From NCBI RefSeq assembly GCF_900090045.1, contig NW_021638321.1, positions 110,590 through 174,589 of the forward strand: a stretch of 64,000 nt of DNA, given 5' to 3'. Shown here piece by piece: positions 40,453-53,954 of the stretch. This stretch comes from Plasmodium malariae (Eukaryota > Apicomplexa > Aconoidasida > Haemosporida > Plasmodiidae). The notes under the pieces were generated by a model. The model was not told the origin of the DNA and made no database searches. It saw nothing but the letters and a program-made list of their open reading frames with translations. Made by a program: the position numbers and the translations under genes. Numbering within the stretch: position 1 is the stretch's first letter; every line of letters starts with the position of its first letter.

Positions 40453-43153
40453 GATCCTTGATATGAAAACTACAGTTTATATTATTTGCAATACAAAATC
40501 TAATACTCGGTGGTGCAAAAGTTACATATATGAGGATATTTCTTAATAAATAGATAAAAAAAATTAGAAATGTATACAAGCGCATAAAAATTAAAAAAAA
40601 TAACACAGCAATTATTCAAACAAAGGGTTAACATAAATACAGTACTACTGTTTGAGTCAGTAGAAAAAGGTCCACTTATATATGAATTTTTCATTAGAAT
40701 AAAAACCACATAATTTTAGTGTATAAATATATAGCACAAGATTGTGAAATGAATAATGATATTATTACACATTAATATATAGAAGCGTTTATTAAAGTAG
40801 TATTAATGTGAAAAGAAAAGAATCAAAAGTTTTAAAAAAAACACCAGTAATATTATTGTGCAAATAAAAAAATAAAATTCATAAAATAAAAACATTATTC
40901 AAAAGTTTAAAAGAATATATATATATTATTTATATCTTTAAAGTTTCATTATCATTTATCTATTTGCCGATAAACAGAATTAAAAATTTAAAATATGTAA
41001 AAATTATAGTATTGTTGTTTTTGTATGGTATTTATTCTATGTAACATTGTAAAAATGTTATTTATATATGCACTTAAGAGATATTTATTCTACTCAATCT
41101 CTAATTTATATAGGAAAACTCTTAATATTTAGTTTATAATTCATATATATGTTCTTCCTAAGCATTATACTTAATTTTCCTTTTCTCCTCTAATATATTT
41201 TATGCATATAACATCCAAAGTAATAAGTAAATCTATATATGATAAATAAAAAACATATATAAATTTATTATACAATTATAAAAATTACACTAAGGTAAAT
41301 TATAAAAGTAACAAATCGCATATATATTACTATAATTCATTTTTATTTACTTTATAGTAAGGAAAAAATACGACAATTGCTTCCTTAAATGTAATATCAT
41401 GTATCATTATAGTACCTTAAGAATAAATAAAATTGAACAGAAATCTACTTTTGTTCATGTTTCTAATAGAATTCCACTATTATGATCTCCGAGGAACACA
41501 TTATTATACATATTATATTTTAAAAATTCAGTCTCTTTTTTTATTACATGTAAAAATTTCAGATTCTGTTCTAATAATCATATTAGTAATTTCAGAACGA
41601 GTATTAATTTTAATGATTTTGCATAGTCATGTATTATCTTAAGTTTTTCCATAAATCTGCAATTTTATTATTAATTTAAATATGGAATTTATCAGATTAT
41701 GTGTAATGTTAAATTCAAAATAATTAAACAAACAATATTTATCGTTGAAATTATTTCACGTTATAGAAACATTAAAGTTTTCATATTAAAAAAAAACATA
41801 GTAATATTTTTACAATAAGGAGATACTCAATTTTATTTTTCATAAAATTTTTTTTATAGTAATTATAAATTTAATGAGGAAAAGAGATCTCAGCATATTG
41901 TTGAAGTTTGTTACATATACAGAAACACTATTTTGTTTATTATACTTTTTTAAACGTTGTTTTTATTTTTACTATGTAATATATATTTAAACATTTTGTG
42001 CTTCAAAATGTTCATGATAAAAAAAAATAAAAATATTAATATAACATTTCTTTCCTAATCAATATATATAATATCATTTGGAAATATTTTTAACACAACA
42101 TATATAAACTAGTTAGTTAATCAACAAATTCAACATATTATTAATAATTTATTTTTTATAGAAGAGTAATTTCAGAAAAAAAAAAGATGCTTTATTTTAT
42201 ATATTTAAATTATAATATATAAACTAAAAACTTTTATTACAGATTAAAAAAGTATTTTAAAAATTCATATTTCATTCCTATTACCTTTTTTTTTATGTAT
42301 ATAAATAAAAAAATATATATCTCAATTTTGTAAATGTCTAAAGTTTATTTATTTTTTTTTTTTTAACATAACTAGTTGTATATTTGATAATATATATAAA
42401 TTAATAAATTAAAATTGTTATAGTAGCAAAATTAAAATATTAACCATACATCCTAATCTCAGAACCCTATATAAAAACCAAATTATTTTATTATATATTT
42501 ACAATTTTATATTTTTACCATGAAAAAGGTATAAGGTATATTAAAATGTATCTTAAGTAAATATATTTTTGGTAATGTATTTTCAAAAAAAACTAATTTT
42601 GTAAAATACATATAAAGTCCAATTTTATGTTTATAAAAAACATATACACATATACAGAACAAAATAAACTTCTCTTCATTATAAACCAAAAAGACATTTT
42701 TCTAATTAGGCAATCAAATAATCATTTTAATCTACAAAATGATAAAAAAATATAAAGCAGTATTTTCTTTGTAACTTAAATATAAATTAACATGGTAAAT
42801 TACTGAAATTATATAAGTTGTCGTATTATATATTAATGAATACCTACAAATATGTATTTTAAATAAAATTCAGATGAAATTCACAAATATATATACCAGG
42901 GAATAATTTTTAGTTATGAGGGAACACTAGTTCATAATACAAATTGAAAAACATTAAAACATTTAAATTTATAATAAGACTAATAACAATATACATTACA
43001 GCTGTATATAAATCTTACTACGTATACGTTGTTCAACATGTAAAAATTATGCTATTGTGGGTATATTTATTAAGTCTATTACTGAGAAAATATATATTTC
43101 TTTTCATGGCGAAAAATTTTTTATAGAAAGAAACATAAATACTCTTATTCATT
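40453..43153. repeat. 3' flank of the first PIR pseudogene, duplicated downstream; then flank of the next gene
   Basis: About 40740-42480 aligns by eye with about 47120-48960. Matching stretches include AAAAGAATCAAA, CATAACATCCAAAGTAA versus TTTAACATCCAAGTAAA, GATAAATAAAAAACATATAT versus GATAAATAAGAAATATATAT, and AAATTAAAATATTAACCATAC. No gene is seen: frames at 40412-40709, 41433-41642, 42507-42689 and 42944-43126 have no family motif. 42950-42974 is a copy of the exported-gene 3' block. Confidence 0.6.
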
Positions 43154-44112
43154 TTACCTTTTACGGTACTTAATTTTTTCATATTTTTTAACTTTTTTGT
43201 GGTAATAAACGATTCTTGATATAATTATGATACAATATATAATGAAGGGTATGACGTAAAATAGATTGAAAAGAAGTGGTATGGTATAATAACACTTACA
43301 CTACCACTCTGATGGATGCTTATAACCTAATAACGATTTTAAGAATGATCCCTCCAAATAACTACCTATATTTTTGGACCAACCACTTGAAAAGCTCTTC
43401 AATATATCAACTAACCCCCATACAAGGCCATAACTACCACAGTAATCTAATACAAATGACAACGATAAAAATATGAAAAATATTAAAGTTGGAGCAAGTT
43501 CCGATGCCAGTTTTTTACGTATAATTTTTTTATAAATCTTATTACTAATTGTTCTGTTATTTTTAAGAAAATCTTCATAATCAAGTTCTTTGAATATTTT
43601 TTTTTCTAAACGAGAATATTTTTTTGTTTCAAATATATAACATTTATTTTTATTAGCATGTTTATTCCTTCCAACATTATTCAGTGAACTTCCATTTGGT
43701 TGCATCGATGTTCTTGTGGCCCCTTTTTTATTATTAGATATATATATTTTTTCGTTTAATTCATTATTTGGTATCTCATTTTTTAACTCTACAATGCATA
43801 AATTCTTATCGCGTTTACATTTTGCCAGCAATCGAAAAGTTCCATTTAATTTACTGTCTAGTTTGTAGTTCTCATCCAAGTATTTGCTAAAAATATTCTA
43901 TAAACGTAAAGTAAATATTTATCATACATAAGATTAAATAATCTCATGCTACAAAAAAGTATTGATATAAAGTAAACTCAAAAAATATGAATAAAAAATA
44001 AAAACTTCTAATAACATTTTTATACCACATCTTTGTAAAAATAGCATATCAAAGATAAAAGTACAAAAGTAGAAATTTCAATCAAAAAAAATAGCTTCAT
44101 TTTTTGTTTCAT
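43154..44112 (-). pseudogene. exported protein (subtype A) truncated by a single TAG
   Basis: Exon 1 is 44112-44026 (29 codons, MKQKMKLFFLIEISTFVLLS). The intron is 128 bp (44025-43898, phase 0). Exon 2 is 43897-43301, giving 227 aa. The export-motif core FRLLAK has Arg at residue 51. The subtype-A core reads EKKIFKELDYEDFLKNNRTI. The first hydrophobic segment is APTLIFFIFLSLSFVLDYC. After PSEW a TAG (43303-43301) stops translation. In the same frame 48 more codons (to TAA at 43156-43154) supply the second hydrophobic segment and the tail YYHKKVKKYEKIKYRKR seen in the gene at 22488-23454. One nonsense change is thus the only visible defect. It may be a truncated product lacking the second membrane segment, a fresh pseudogene, or subject to readthrough. 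Confidence 0.75.
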
Positions 44113-45869
44113 AATATATATATTTAATATTTCAATATATCAAGGTAATATATAACAATAATATAATATTCATTTCATAAAAAAGGATATTATAATTATT
44201 TATTTAGTGCGTTATTATTATTATTATTTTTTTTTTTTCGTAAAAAGTGAATAGTATATATGTATTCTGTTATTTTTTACAAAAGACGCAAAGAAAATTA
44301 ACATTAAAAATATATTATAATGTTTTTATTTTAATCCTGGCTTTAAAAAGGTAATTTGAATTAGAATAATATCATTCGAATTCAATAACAAATATTCAAA
44401 ATATATAAATTATCTATTTAATACATTAAGTTAAGTAATTATTTAGTAATTATTTTAAATATAAAATAAAGAATATAATATTTGATTTCTTAATATATTG
44501 AATATATACCTAATATAGAGAATATAGAGAATACTTTGCGCTATATTTTTTTAAAAATATTACTGTTTTAATTGATATACATATATTATAAATTTTAACA
44601 TTAAAATTATATTTTTGGAATAATTTTTATATAAAAAATATTAAATTCTAATGTCGCTGTTTTTACCATTGTATCTGTATAATTACATTAAGAATACATA
44701 AACATTACTATATTGTTTACCAATTTATTTTGTAATAAATATTTAAATAATTCTCATATAATATTATTAAATAAACTATTATTCAGTTGCAATAATAATA
44801 TAATAAATGTATATTTTTCTCTATTTATAAAATTCCTTAATACTCAAATTAGTTATCCCACACATAACTAACCACTACAAATTAAACTTGAATTATAAGT
44901 TCTTGCATATATATTAATAATAACCTGAATCTAAAAGGACAAGTGTCACATATGTGTGAATGTCATATATAGAAAAGAATATTATTTCATAAAATATTAT
45001 ATCTTTTAAAATTAATTAATATAAAATAAAAATAATTAAAAAAACATTAAAATATTTATTTACAAGATTTCCAATTTTTATATATGCATAAATTAAATAT
45101 ATTGATATTAAGATATCTCTCTCCAGATATATCTTTTAAAAAATTTGAATAACTTATGTTTTTTCATTTTATAAGTTACATGTTTTCAAAAATATTTACC
45201 ATGTTATTAATAAATCAATTATTTATCTAAAGTGAGGTTTCAGTATAAGCTTAAAGTAAAGCAGCTTTAACAAAATTTGCGTTTAATAATGTTAAAATTC
45301 CATAAATAAATTTCATGCAAAACCATATAATTTATCTTTATTGACAAAATAAATATTAACATTTAAATTATAATATGTTAGATGTCCAAACATTGATAAA
45401 AACACTATAATCATTTTATGATCTATCTATACGTATAACACTCATATTCTTTAAAATTTATATTATTTTAAAGAACATTAAATTTTGTAAAAATTCCAAG
45501 ACATTAATAGAATATATTTATAATTATTCACGTATTAATATTTCTACTGTTCTTTAGGTTAACGCACGAGTAAAAAAAATAATAATAGGAAAAATTTATA
45601 AACAAGCATATATATAATAATGTTATACAGGTAGTGTATTTATTCATAAAATTTATTTACATTTAATTTAGAAGTTAATTAATTTTCATTATAAATATAT
45701 TATTAATTTTTAATGAAGTAGTTATTAATATATACAGAATAAAATAAGTAACTGCTGTATTATGTATGTTAATATCAAACTAATTTTATTTTAAAAAATG
45801 AATTCTATTAGTGGAGTCAAAAACATACAAGTATATTATAAACTTAATATCATTTTTTTTTATATATAG
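44113..45869. other. 5' flank of the exported gene and of the second PIR pseudogene
   Basis: A degenerate copy of the 5' block lies at 44511-44534 (TAATATAGAGAATATAGAGA), about 400-420 bp from the ATG at 44112. An ATG at 45799 (reading MNSISG before a GTCAAA donor-like site) is a weak candidate for the missing first exon of the PIR pseudogene starting at 45870. No other gene is seen. Confidence 0.4.
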
Positions 45870-46851
45870 TAAAATTCTGTGACATTATATCTTAAACATA
45901 AAAAGGAAATAGTAGATGCTATTTCAGATGTTCAAAAAGACACGGGTAAAAGTGCTAAAAATCCAGGACAGAAATGTAGCAGTAGTTGAAATAACGAATT
46001 TATAATATCAAGTCTAGATACTGTTGGATATTTAAATGTACTAATAGAACAATATAAATCTTATAGCATCAAAAATTATAAAGATTTGAATTACCTGATA
46101 ATCGCTTAAAAAAAATATAGTAAGAATGCCACTTAATTTTCAGATATAAAATAAATTTCCGTCCCAATTAAATAATATATTCGTGCAAGAGTTTAAAAAT
46201 ATTGATACAGAAATTTTAAAAAACTCTAAGTACTATACAGTTATGATAATGCTTCTAACAATTTTAATGGGCAATATTTTGATTCTAATGATAACTATTG
46301 TATACATATTAAAAATTCCTTTGACTTTTTTATTCAACATTACGATCAATTCCAAAAAAAAGTTAAAAACTTTTTTTGTAAAGAATTAAACAATTTTAAA
46401 GAAATATATAATAATATAATGTGTAATGTAACTTCTTGTCCTGGTGTACCACAAATTTACCACCTACTAAAATAGATTATGTATTTGTTGCTAGCTTTAC
46501 AATAACTTCATTATTACTAACAACTTTCACCTTAATTTTTTTATATAAGATTAATAAATATTATAATTAATAATGTGAATAACGTATCACAATTCTTATA
46601 ATTCATTATCACACAAAGTATTAAAAAAAATAAAATAATACTTTTAATTACATATATATATCTTTTTTTTCATATAGTTTACTCCAATGAAATCAAATCT
46701 ACGTAATCGTTTACAAAAGGAAAAACTTTTTAAACTTAAAGAAGTTGAAAAAGAAGCAATAGAATCACCACAAAACACACATTATGAAGCAAATATAAAT
46801 TATGAACGAAGTTTTCATAATATAGACTATCAACCACAATTATACACTTGA
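45870..46851 (+). pseudogene. pir: PIR pseudogene, second copy of a tandem pair
   Basis: Exon 2 from 45870 matches the first copy (NSVTLYLKHKKEIVDAIS versus NSVELYLQYKMEYEGIS). It holds DLNYLI where the other has CRKYLNYLIN, and several stops and frame changes follow. Later pieces include FVQEFKNIDTEILKNSKYY and KEIYNNIMCNVTSCPGVPQI. The membrane segment (VFVASFTITSLLLTTFTLIF, ending at 46549) is in the same shifted frame relation to IYHLLK as in the first copy. The splice donor after FLYK has changed from GT to AT (46550-46551). The last exon, 46678-46851, is fully open: FTPMKSNLRNRLQKEKLFKL ... YQPQLYT, a typical basic PIR tail. Not functional as it stands. Confidence 0.7.
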
Positions 46852-49564
46852 TACAAAAGTAGAGTTTATATTATTTTCATTAGAAAGTCGAACATTTATT
46901 CGTGTATATGTTACATATAAGAGGAAATTCATTAATACATAAGACAAAATAAAAATAAATAAATGAATACATTTGTGTAAAAATTACAAAAATAATGATG
47001 TAAATATATTTTAAAAAAAAGCATGACATAAATTCAACCCTATGGTAAAATCAGAAGCAGAAAAATTAACATTTGTATGAAATTTTTTTAAGAATGGAAA
47101 ACAAATATTTTTAAAACATAAATATACAACGCAAGATTAATAAGAATATGCTGATTCTCATGTACAATTATATGAAGTAATGTTTATTACATAAGTATTA
47201 AAAAGGGGGAGAAAAAAAACAAAACAAAAGAATCAAATATAACAACAATAGTTTTATTACATAATAAAAAAACAATAACCTAAGATAAAAACATTAATCA
47301 AAAAGAAAAATAATAGATATTATTCAATTATAACTAACATTATTTTAAGCTTCTATCATTATTTATTTTCTTACAATTAAGTTGAATTAAAAATTCAACC
47401 CAGAATACAACAATATTAATATTGCAATCTTGATTTTGTAGATGTTCTATGTGACAATGTATTAAGAATCCTTATGCAATATGATAGGATAGGTTAATTT
47501 TAGTACTTCTCAAATATAAATGAAAAGATTCATATCCATTAATTAATAATTGATAAATATATTCCTCTCAAGCACAATTCTTAATTCTTTTTCTTTTTTA
47601 ATACCATTTTATATATTTAACATCCAAGTAAATTAAACAAATAGATACATGATAAATAAGAAATATATATAAATTTACCTTATAATTATCTATTTTTCTA
47701 TAAATCATATTATAGTAACAAAATACATTATTCATGTTCCTATATATTATTTTTATTTACTTCATACAAAAAGAAAAATAAGATAAATATTCCAATAAAA
47801 GTCATAGAAAGTAACACGAAATTATGGAAAGAATCAAGAAAATTGAAATATAATTCTATATTACTTAAGGTTCCTCATACAATTCTACTTTATAGTCTCC
47901 ATAGTACTTAATATATACATATTACTAAACGTATGATATGTTATAAATGGAACACGCTTTTTCCATTATGTGTATTTTTTAGGTATTGTTCTAATTTGTA
48001 CATTAAAATTTTCAGAATACTCACTCGTTTTTATTATTTCACATAACAATGTATTACCTTGGATTGTATTTTATATCCGAATTTTATTTACTAACATACA
48101 TATGACATTTTTCTAATTGTAATAAATACCACATCCAAAAAAATAAAGAAAAAAATATATATTAAAGAAACTATATCACTTCATGGAAATTTTGGAATAT
48201 TCTTATAAAAAGTATAAACCCAAATAATTTTTTAATAAGGAAGTAGTTGATTTTATTTTACTTGATCATTTCTTTATAGTAATCATAAATTTAGTAGAGA
48301 AAAAGTGTTCAGCATATGGTCATACTTTAAATAAATATAAAAACACTATTTAAATTGTTATATTTTTTTAAACATTGTCTTTAATTTTAATGTAAATATT
48401 TATAATAATATATATATATATATATATTCTAACAGTGTAATAATGCTCATAACAAAGAAAATTATAAAAATAATAAAATAACTCTTCTTTATACACTTAT
48501 TTATGCAGTATAAACTTATGTTATTTTTAAAAAAATTAATATATAAAAATTATTTTTTTAATTCTCATCAGAATTCAACATATTTTAATTTATTATTTAT
48601 AAAAAAATTATATCAATGAAAAAAACCTTGATTTCATTTATATTTTAAATGTATATTATTAAAAGAAAAAAAGATTTTTGCAGATTAAAAGATACTTTTA
48701 AAATTTAAATAGTTCTATAAACTTTTTTTCCTTTTTTTAGGTATATAAATAAAAAAAATATTTCAATTTCTTAGAATCTTGAAGTATATTCTCTTCATTT
48801 TAAAAAAGAATTATATATTTAATTATGTAGATAAAATTATCATATAAAGAAAAAAAGTAACAAGGATAAAATTAAAATATTAACCATACTCCACTAGACT
48901 ATGGATTCTACATAAAAGGATATTACATTATTATATATTTATAACCTAATAATTATAATATTAAAAAAAATAATATGTTTTTTAAAAATATATTTTAAAA
49001 TAAATATATATAATATTATATGTATGATAAATATTATTTCCTAAAATAAACAATGAATTTGATTTTATTATAAATATATATATTTATACAACAAAGTACA
49101 TTCAATTCAATTCATAATTCCCTAAAAAAGACATATTTAGTTTTAAATTTAAACGAATAATTACTTTTTTTATTTACACAGGATTTAATAATTTAAGTCT
49201 TGAAAAAAACGTAAAATAATAATTAGTATTATTTTTTATAGTAGCAAATGTAATTTGGCACAATACATCAATAGATTTATACGGATCGGACTTCTATATA
49301 TTAACTTTAAAAAACATATTTATATTTTTTTAAAAATAATGTAAAATATATAAATATATATATCATAACATGCTATTATAATTAAAAAAAACGTTAAAAT
49401 ATAAAGTGCAATCATTAAAAAATTCAAATTAATAAAACAATTAAAGGAATATATTTTTACTTTTGCTGGTTAACAAAGATATTAAGTGCATTTGGATATA
49501 TGTAATCTAAGTAATTTATTGTTATGTGTGCTATTTGTGTACATTATTTATGGTATTACAGATC
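46852..49564. repeat. 3' flank of the second PIR pseudogene, duplicate of 40453-42480; then exported-gene 3' flank
   Basis: About 47120-48960 is the second copy of the flank described for 40740-42480, offset by about 6.4 kb and with many substitutions and small indels. An AT tract lies at 48407-48428. 49140-49260 resembles the flank at 170-300, downstream of another subtype-B gene. No gene is seen. Confidence 0.6.
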
Positions 49565-50446
49565 TTATTTATTATATTTAACTACCTTACGTAAAGAAGG
49601 ATACGCCGTATTATTAATATCATATTTTTTTTCTAAAGCCTTTAAATATTTTACAACTCTTCTTTGTATAAACAACATTGCTACTGCAACTACAAATGTT
49701 AATATATAGAATAACACAACAAATAGACCTATTTTATTAAATAAACGTATAACATTATTAACATCATCCAAGTACCCCAATTTTCCTAAGACTATTAACG
49801 TGATACCAACTAGTACATGGAAGCTCCCTAAAATAAAAATCCCAAGTAATTTTAATTTTATATCTTCCTTTAAAGATATAAAATCTTTAATCCATGAATT
49901 CCTAACTATATTTTTATAATATATTTTGTCAAATATTCTTTTTTTACAATATAAATTTCCTCGAATGTACATAGATGATTCATTTCTTCTAGGTAGCTTA
50001 TAGTTTTCTGCACTTTTTAATGAAACTTTATCTGCCAATATATTTTTTTCTTCATTTATTTTTTCATTATTATATATATCTTTTTTTATGTACTTTCCAT
50101 TATTTGGTATCACATCATTTATCCATATAGTATATGGACGTTTCATCTGTTTACGTTTTGCTAGTAAACGATAAGTTATTTGACCTAATTTTCTAATATT
50201 GTCATACTTCTCATCTAAATATTTATTAAAGCTACTCTGACAAAACAAGGAATACATGCATAATTTAAAAAGAACAAATAATTTCATACTAACAAAATTA
50301 TTAATAGAAATAAAATGAGTATAATATTTATAATACATATATCCATATTATTATCATACCATGTTATTGTTAAAATGATTTATCCATGTTAAAAGGATAA
50401 AAGAAAAAATTTTAATAAAAAATTGTAACTTAAATTTTTCTTCCAT
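49565..50446 (-). CDS. two-exon PEXEL exported protein, fam-l/fam-m type (subtype B)
   Basis: Exon 1 is 50446-50360 (29 codons, MEEKFKLQFFIKIFSFILLT). The intron is 123 bp (50359-50237, phase 0). Exon 2 is 50236-49565, giving 252 aa. The start is placed at 50446 and not within the intron (an open frame reaches 50338), because the spliced form gives the signal segment. YRLLAK has Arg at residue 52, with Lys at position 5. The subtype-B core reads RIFDKIYYKNIVRNSWIKDF. Two hydrophobic segments follow (GIFILGSFHVLVGITLIVLG and IGLFVVLFYILTFVVAVAML), then a basic tail that includes NNTAYPSLRK, close to YHTAYPFLR in the gene at 635-1484. No defects are seen. Exported to the host cell by family inference; function unknown. 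Confidence 0.82.
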
Positions 50447-53400
50447 GATTCAAAATTCTAATAATGTAATATATTCAGTGAAGAAAATATTTAATAATAA
50501 AATAGTATTCTTCTAATTACAAAGAACATATTATATATTTTTTTAATATTATTTCATAAACATTTAATTATAGTACATAATTATAATGCATTTTACAATA
50601 AATAAAAAGGAATATAACTCTAAAAATATATTGTAAAATTATTATCTTAGTGTTAATTATAAACAAAATTACCTTTTGTAAACATAATATAATACGCGCT
50701 AATTAATAATTATCCAAATATATATATTAGTTATTTAAAATATAAGTATATTTAAATAATTGTTTTTTATATTTTAAAAAAAAAAAAAAAAAAAATATAT
50801 AAATATATCTAAATATTAAGTTTATATAGAATATACAATTTACAGAATATAGATAATTTGTTTCTCTATTTATGAAGAGAATCATAAATAATCTTAACAA
50901 TATTTTCCTTCTATTAATTATAATTTTATAAACATTATATTATGGAAAAATTACTTATTATTAATAAAACATTAATTAATGTAAAAATATAATAATAGTA
51001 AAAATTTTAACAAAAAAAAAATATAATATGTGCTAATTTTTGTGTTATATATTTCATTCATTTATTTACTATGTAAATCTATGATTCTACTCATATTTTA
51101 TAATATATTGAAAAACCAAAATTTCTAATTACTACTTAATAAAAAAATATACATTTTAAAGGAAAATAATGAATGCTTTTTTTATTTTTGTAATGTACAT
51201 TTTGAAGTTCATAACTTTTTAATATAATTAATTTATTCAATTACTTCTAAATGAAAATTTTGAATGCGCTTAAATTTTTTTTTTTCTAGTTCATTATGTA
51301 TTTAGAAGAAATATTTGTATAATAAATAAGAAAAAAAAAAAAAAGTAATATATTATTAATCTATTTATATAAAATTTTTTATTTATATAAAATGAAATGG
51401 GAATTCTCTATTTTTCTTTTTTTATAATGCAGCATATATTGACCTAATGGTGTAGTTTAATTGTTATTATATAAAAAATAAATAAGCATTCTTTTTTTTA
51501 TCTTATTAGTTTAATAACTTTTTGCTTATAAATACTCATAATTCATAGAAAATTAAATAATTAATTAAATTACACTTTTACTAAATAAAATTGCACTTTT
51601 TATTAAAAAAATTACATTAATAATTTAATAATTAAAATAAATACACAATAAAGTAAATTATTCCTAAAAATAAAAATAGGAAGATGTAATATGTATATAA
51701 ATAATTTTAAATAATTTAATAACATATACTTATAGAAAAAGTATAAATGATTAATCTGTATATAATTTATATATATTACATCCACTAATTATTAAATAAG
51801 TGTATTAATGATTTAACGAATTTACAATTATAATAAGAATTATGTATAATTCTAAAAATAATTATTATTACCGCTATATTTTATATAGCAATAATAAAAC
51901 ATAAGAAAATATTATAATAATATAGTATTATATATATACAATAAAAATTAAAGCAAACATTTTCTTATGAACTATGATATTTTTAGATTATCTTTAATTC
52001 AAAAAGATAAAAGTTAAAAGGAAAAATTCAAATGAATAATACGTAAGAATATATAAATAATAACTTTGCAAAAACAATTATAGTTCTCATGCAACACTTT
52101 ACAGCAGTATTGTAGTGCTAAATTTATCCCTCATAATTTCATTTCCTATACATTGTGAATTAGTTTCAAATAGTATACATAATTTATTTTATGAAACCAT
52201 AATAGTAAACAAGTAAATGAGTATAAAAACTAACGAGTTAAAATATTTTGTTTCCTCTATTATTAAATGTTTTTTTAATACTAATAGGTTATTTTATATG
52301 GTATTTATTCGTATTTTTGGAATCATAAAATATAAAATAATTATTAATAAATTTTAATCTAATTAATAGAAATAATTCATATCGATAATATTATTGACTA
52401 AATTGAAATTATTTTATTCATAATGATTAATTAATCTTATAACCTAACAATGAAACATTGGAAAAATAAATAAAAAACATCTTATATAAATGTAGTAAAT
52501 AAATTAATGATAAATTACAAAAAAAAAAAAAATAAAATAATATAAAAATATGTAAAAAATTAAAATAATAGTTTATAGTTAATGTTTTTAAAATACTAAA
52601 AAGTAAATGTATAACATATAAGTTAAACAGAATTATAATTCTAACATTAGATAATAAGTTCTATTAAAATATTTATATATATCACTGACTAAAAAAATTT
52701 TATTTTCCTGTAGTTTTTGTTAATTATATGTATATTATATCAACTAAAGGTTCATATTAAAGTTTTCTTGTAAACGTTATTTTTTTTAGTTTATATGTAT
52801 TTATTCTATAAATATATAATTAAAATTTTTTTTTTTCTAATATTGAATAATTGATATATTTTTATATAACTGCTAATGGAACTTCACTAAAATTTTACAT
52901 ATAATTATGTCAGAGAACAATAGTAATATAATATAATTTAGGTATACTTAATATGGTTATCCTGTATAATACTTATTATTTCATAATGCTTTTTTTTGAC
53001 ACAAATAAATGCATTAACTTTATTAATAATGATTTTTTTTAATTAATTTTTTCATGTATATTTATAATATATTCCTCAAACAAATAATATAAATTGTATT
53101 AATGAAACATATCGAGTACATCTTTAACATTCAACATAAGTTAATCATATCTTTAATAAAAGTCTTATATGGTATAGAGTTCAGAATATTAATTAACTTC
53201 ATAGTATATATAAAGATGCAATGTTCGTCAGATGCAATATCATTTTACACAAAAAATAATATAAAATAAGACTATATAAATATCGTTAGAAATTTAAAAC
53301 TTTGTTACATGGATGATAACATAATCTTTAATCTTAATTTTATATTTATCTTTTTTTATTAGAATGCACTAATTTAAGTATTATTATTTTATGAGTTACA

Positions 53401-53954
53401 TTATGTTTACATATTTAGATGTTGGTATAGCTACAATTTTATTTTCTAGTTTACATGTTCTAAATTTATACATAATAGCTATGAATTCAAAATTATTTTT
53501 ATATTATATATAACTTTAATGTATTCGATGATTTTACAAATTATATAATAAATTTATTAGACTATTTCATGAGTATAATTTAAAATATTAAATATATTTT
53601 ATGATGTATTATTGCAACTCATGCTGTATTAGGGACTTAAATTATACTAAACATGAAAATAAATATATTTTTTTATATATTAGAAATAATAATAATGTTT
53701 TCCAAAATTATTATAATTTAATATAAAAAAAGTATTATAAATAAATTCAATTAATAATATTATTAAAAAATATAAAAAAAAATACATACAAATAAATATA
53801 TAAAGTTAAAAACAAAAAGTAATATATTTTTACTATACAGCCTTTTTCTTATTTTATTTTTTAATTATATCTATTTAATGGGAATGTATATTTAGCTCAA
53901 TTTTATATACTTTTTAATATCTTTAAACTAAGTTATTTGATAGCCTGTATAACA
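50447..53954. other. AT-rich intergenic region with conserved 5' flank
   Basis: A conserved 5' block lies at 50844-50882 and a further shared stretch near 51240 (TTACTTCTAAATGAAAATTTT). There is a 20-A run at 50776-50795. From about 51.4 kb to 53.9 kb nothing recognisable is seen. Confidence 0.5.
50844..50882 (-). promoter_or_regulatory. conserved 5' block, copy upstream of the gene at 49565-50446
   Basis: AGAATATAGATAAT ... TATGAAGAGAAT, about 400-435 bp from the ATG at 50446. Same order of elements as at 23851-23892 and 27302-27345. Inferred regulatory or 5' UTR element. Confidence 0.4.

Noticed and set aside
46183..46389. 68-codon frame inside the second PIR pseudogene
   Set aside because: It is a mixture of the true PIR frame and a shifted frame, not a separate gene.
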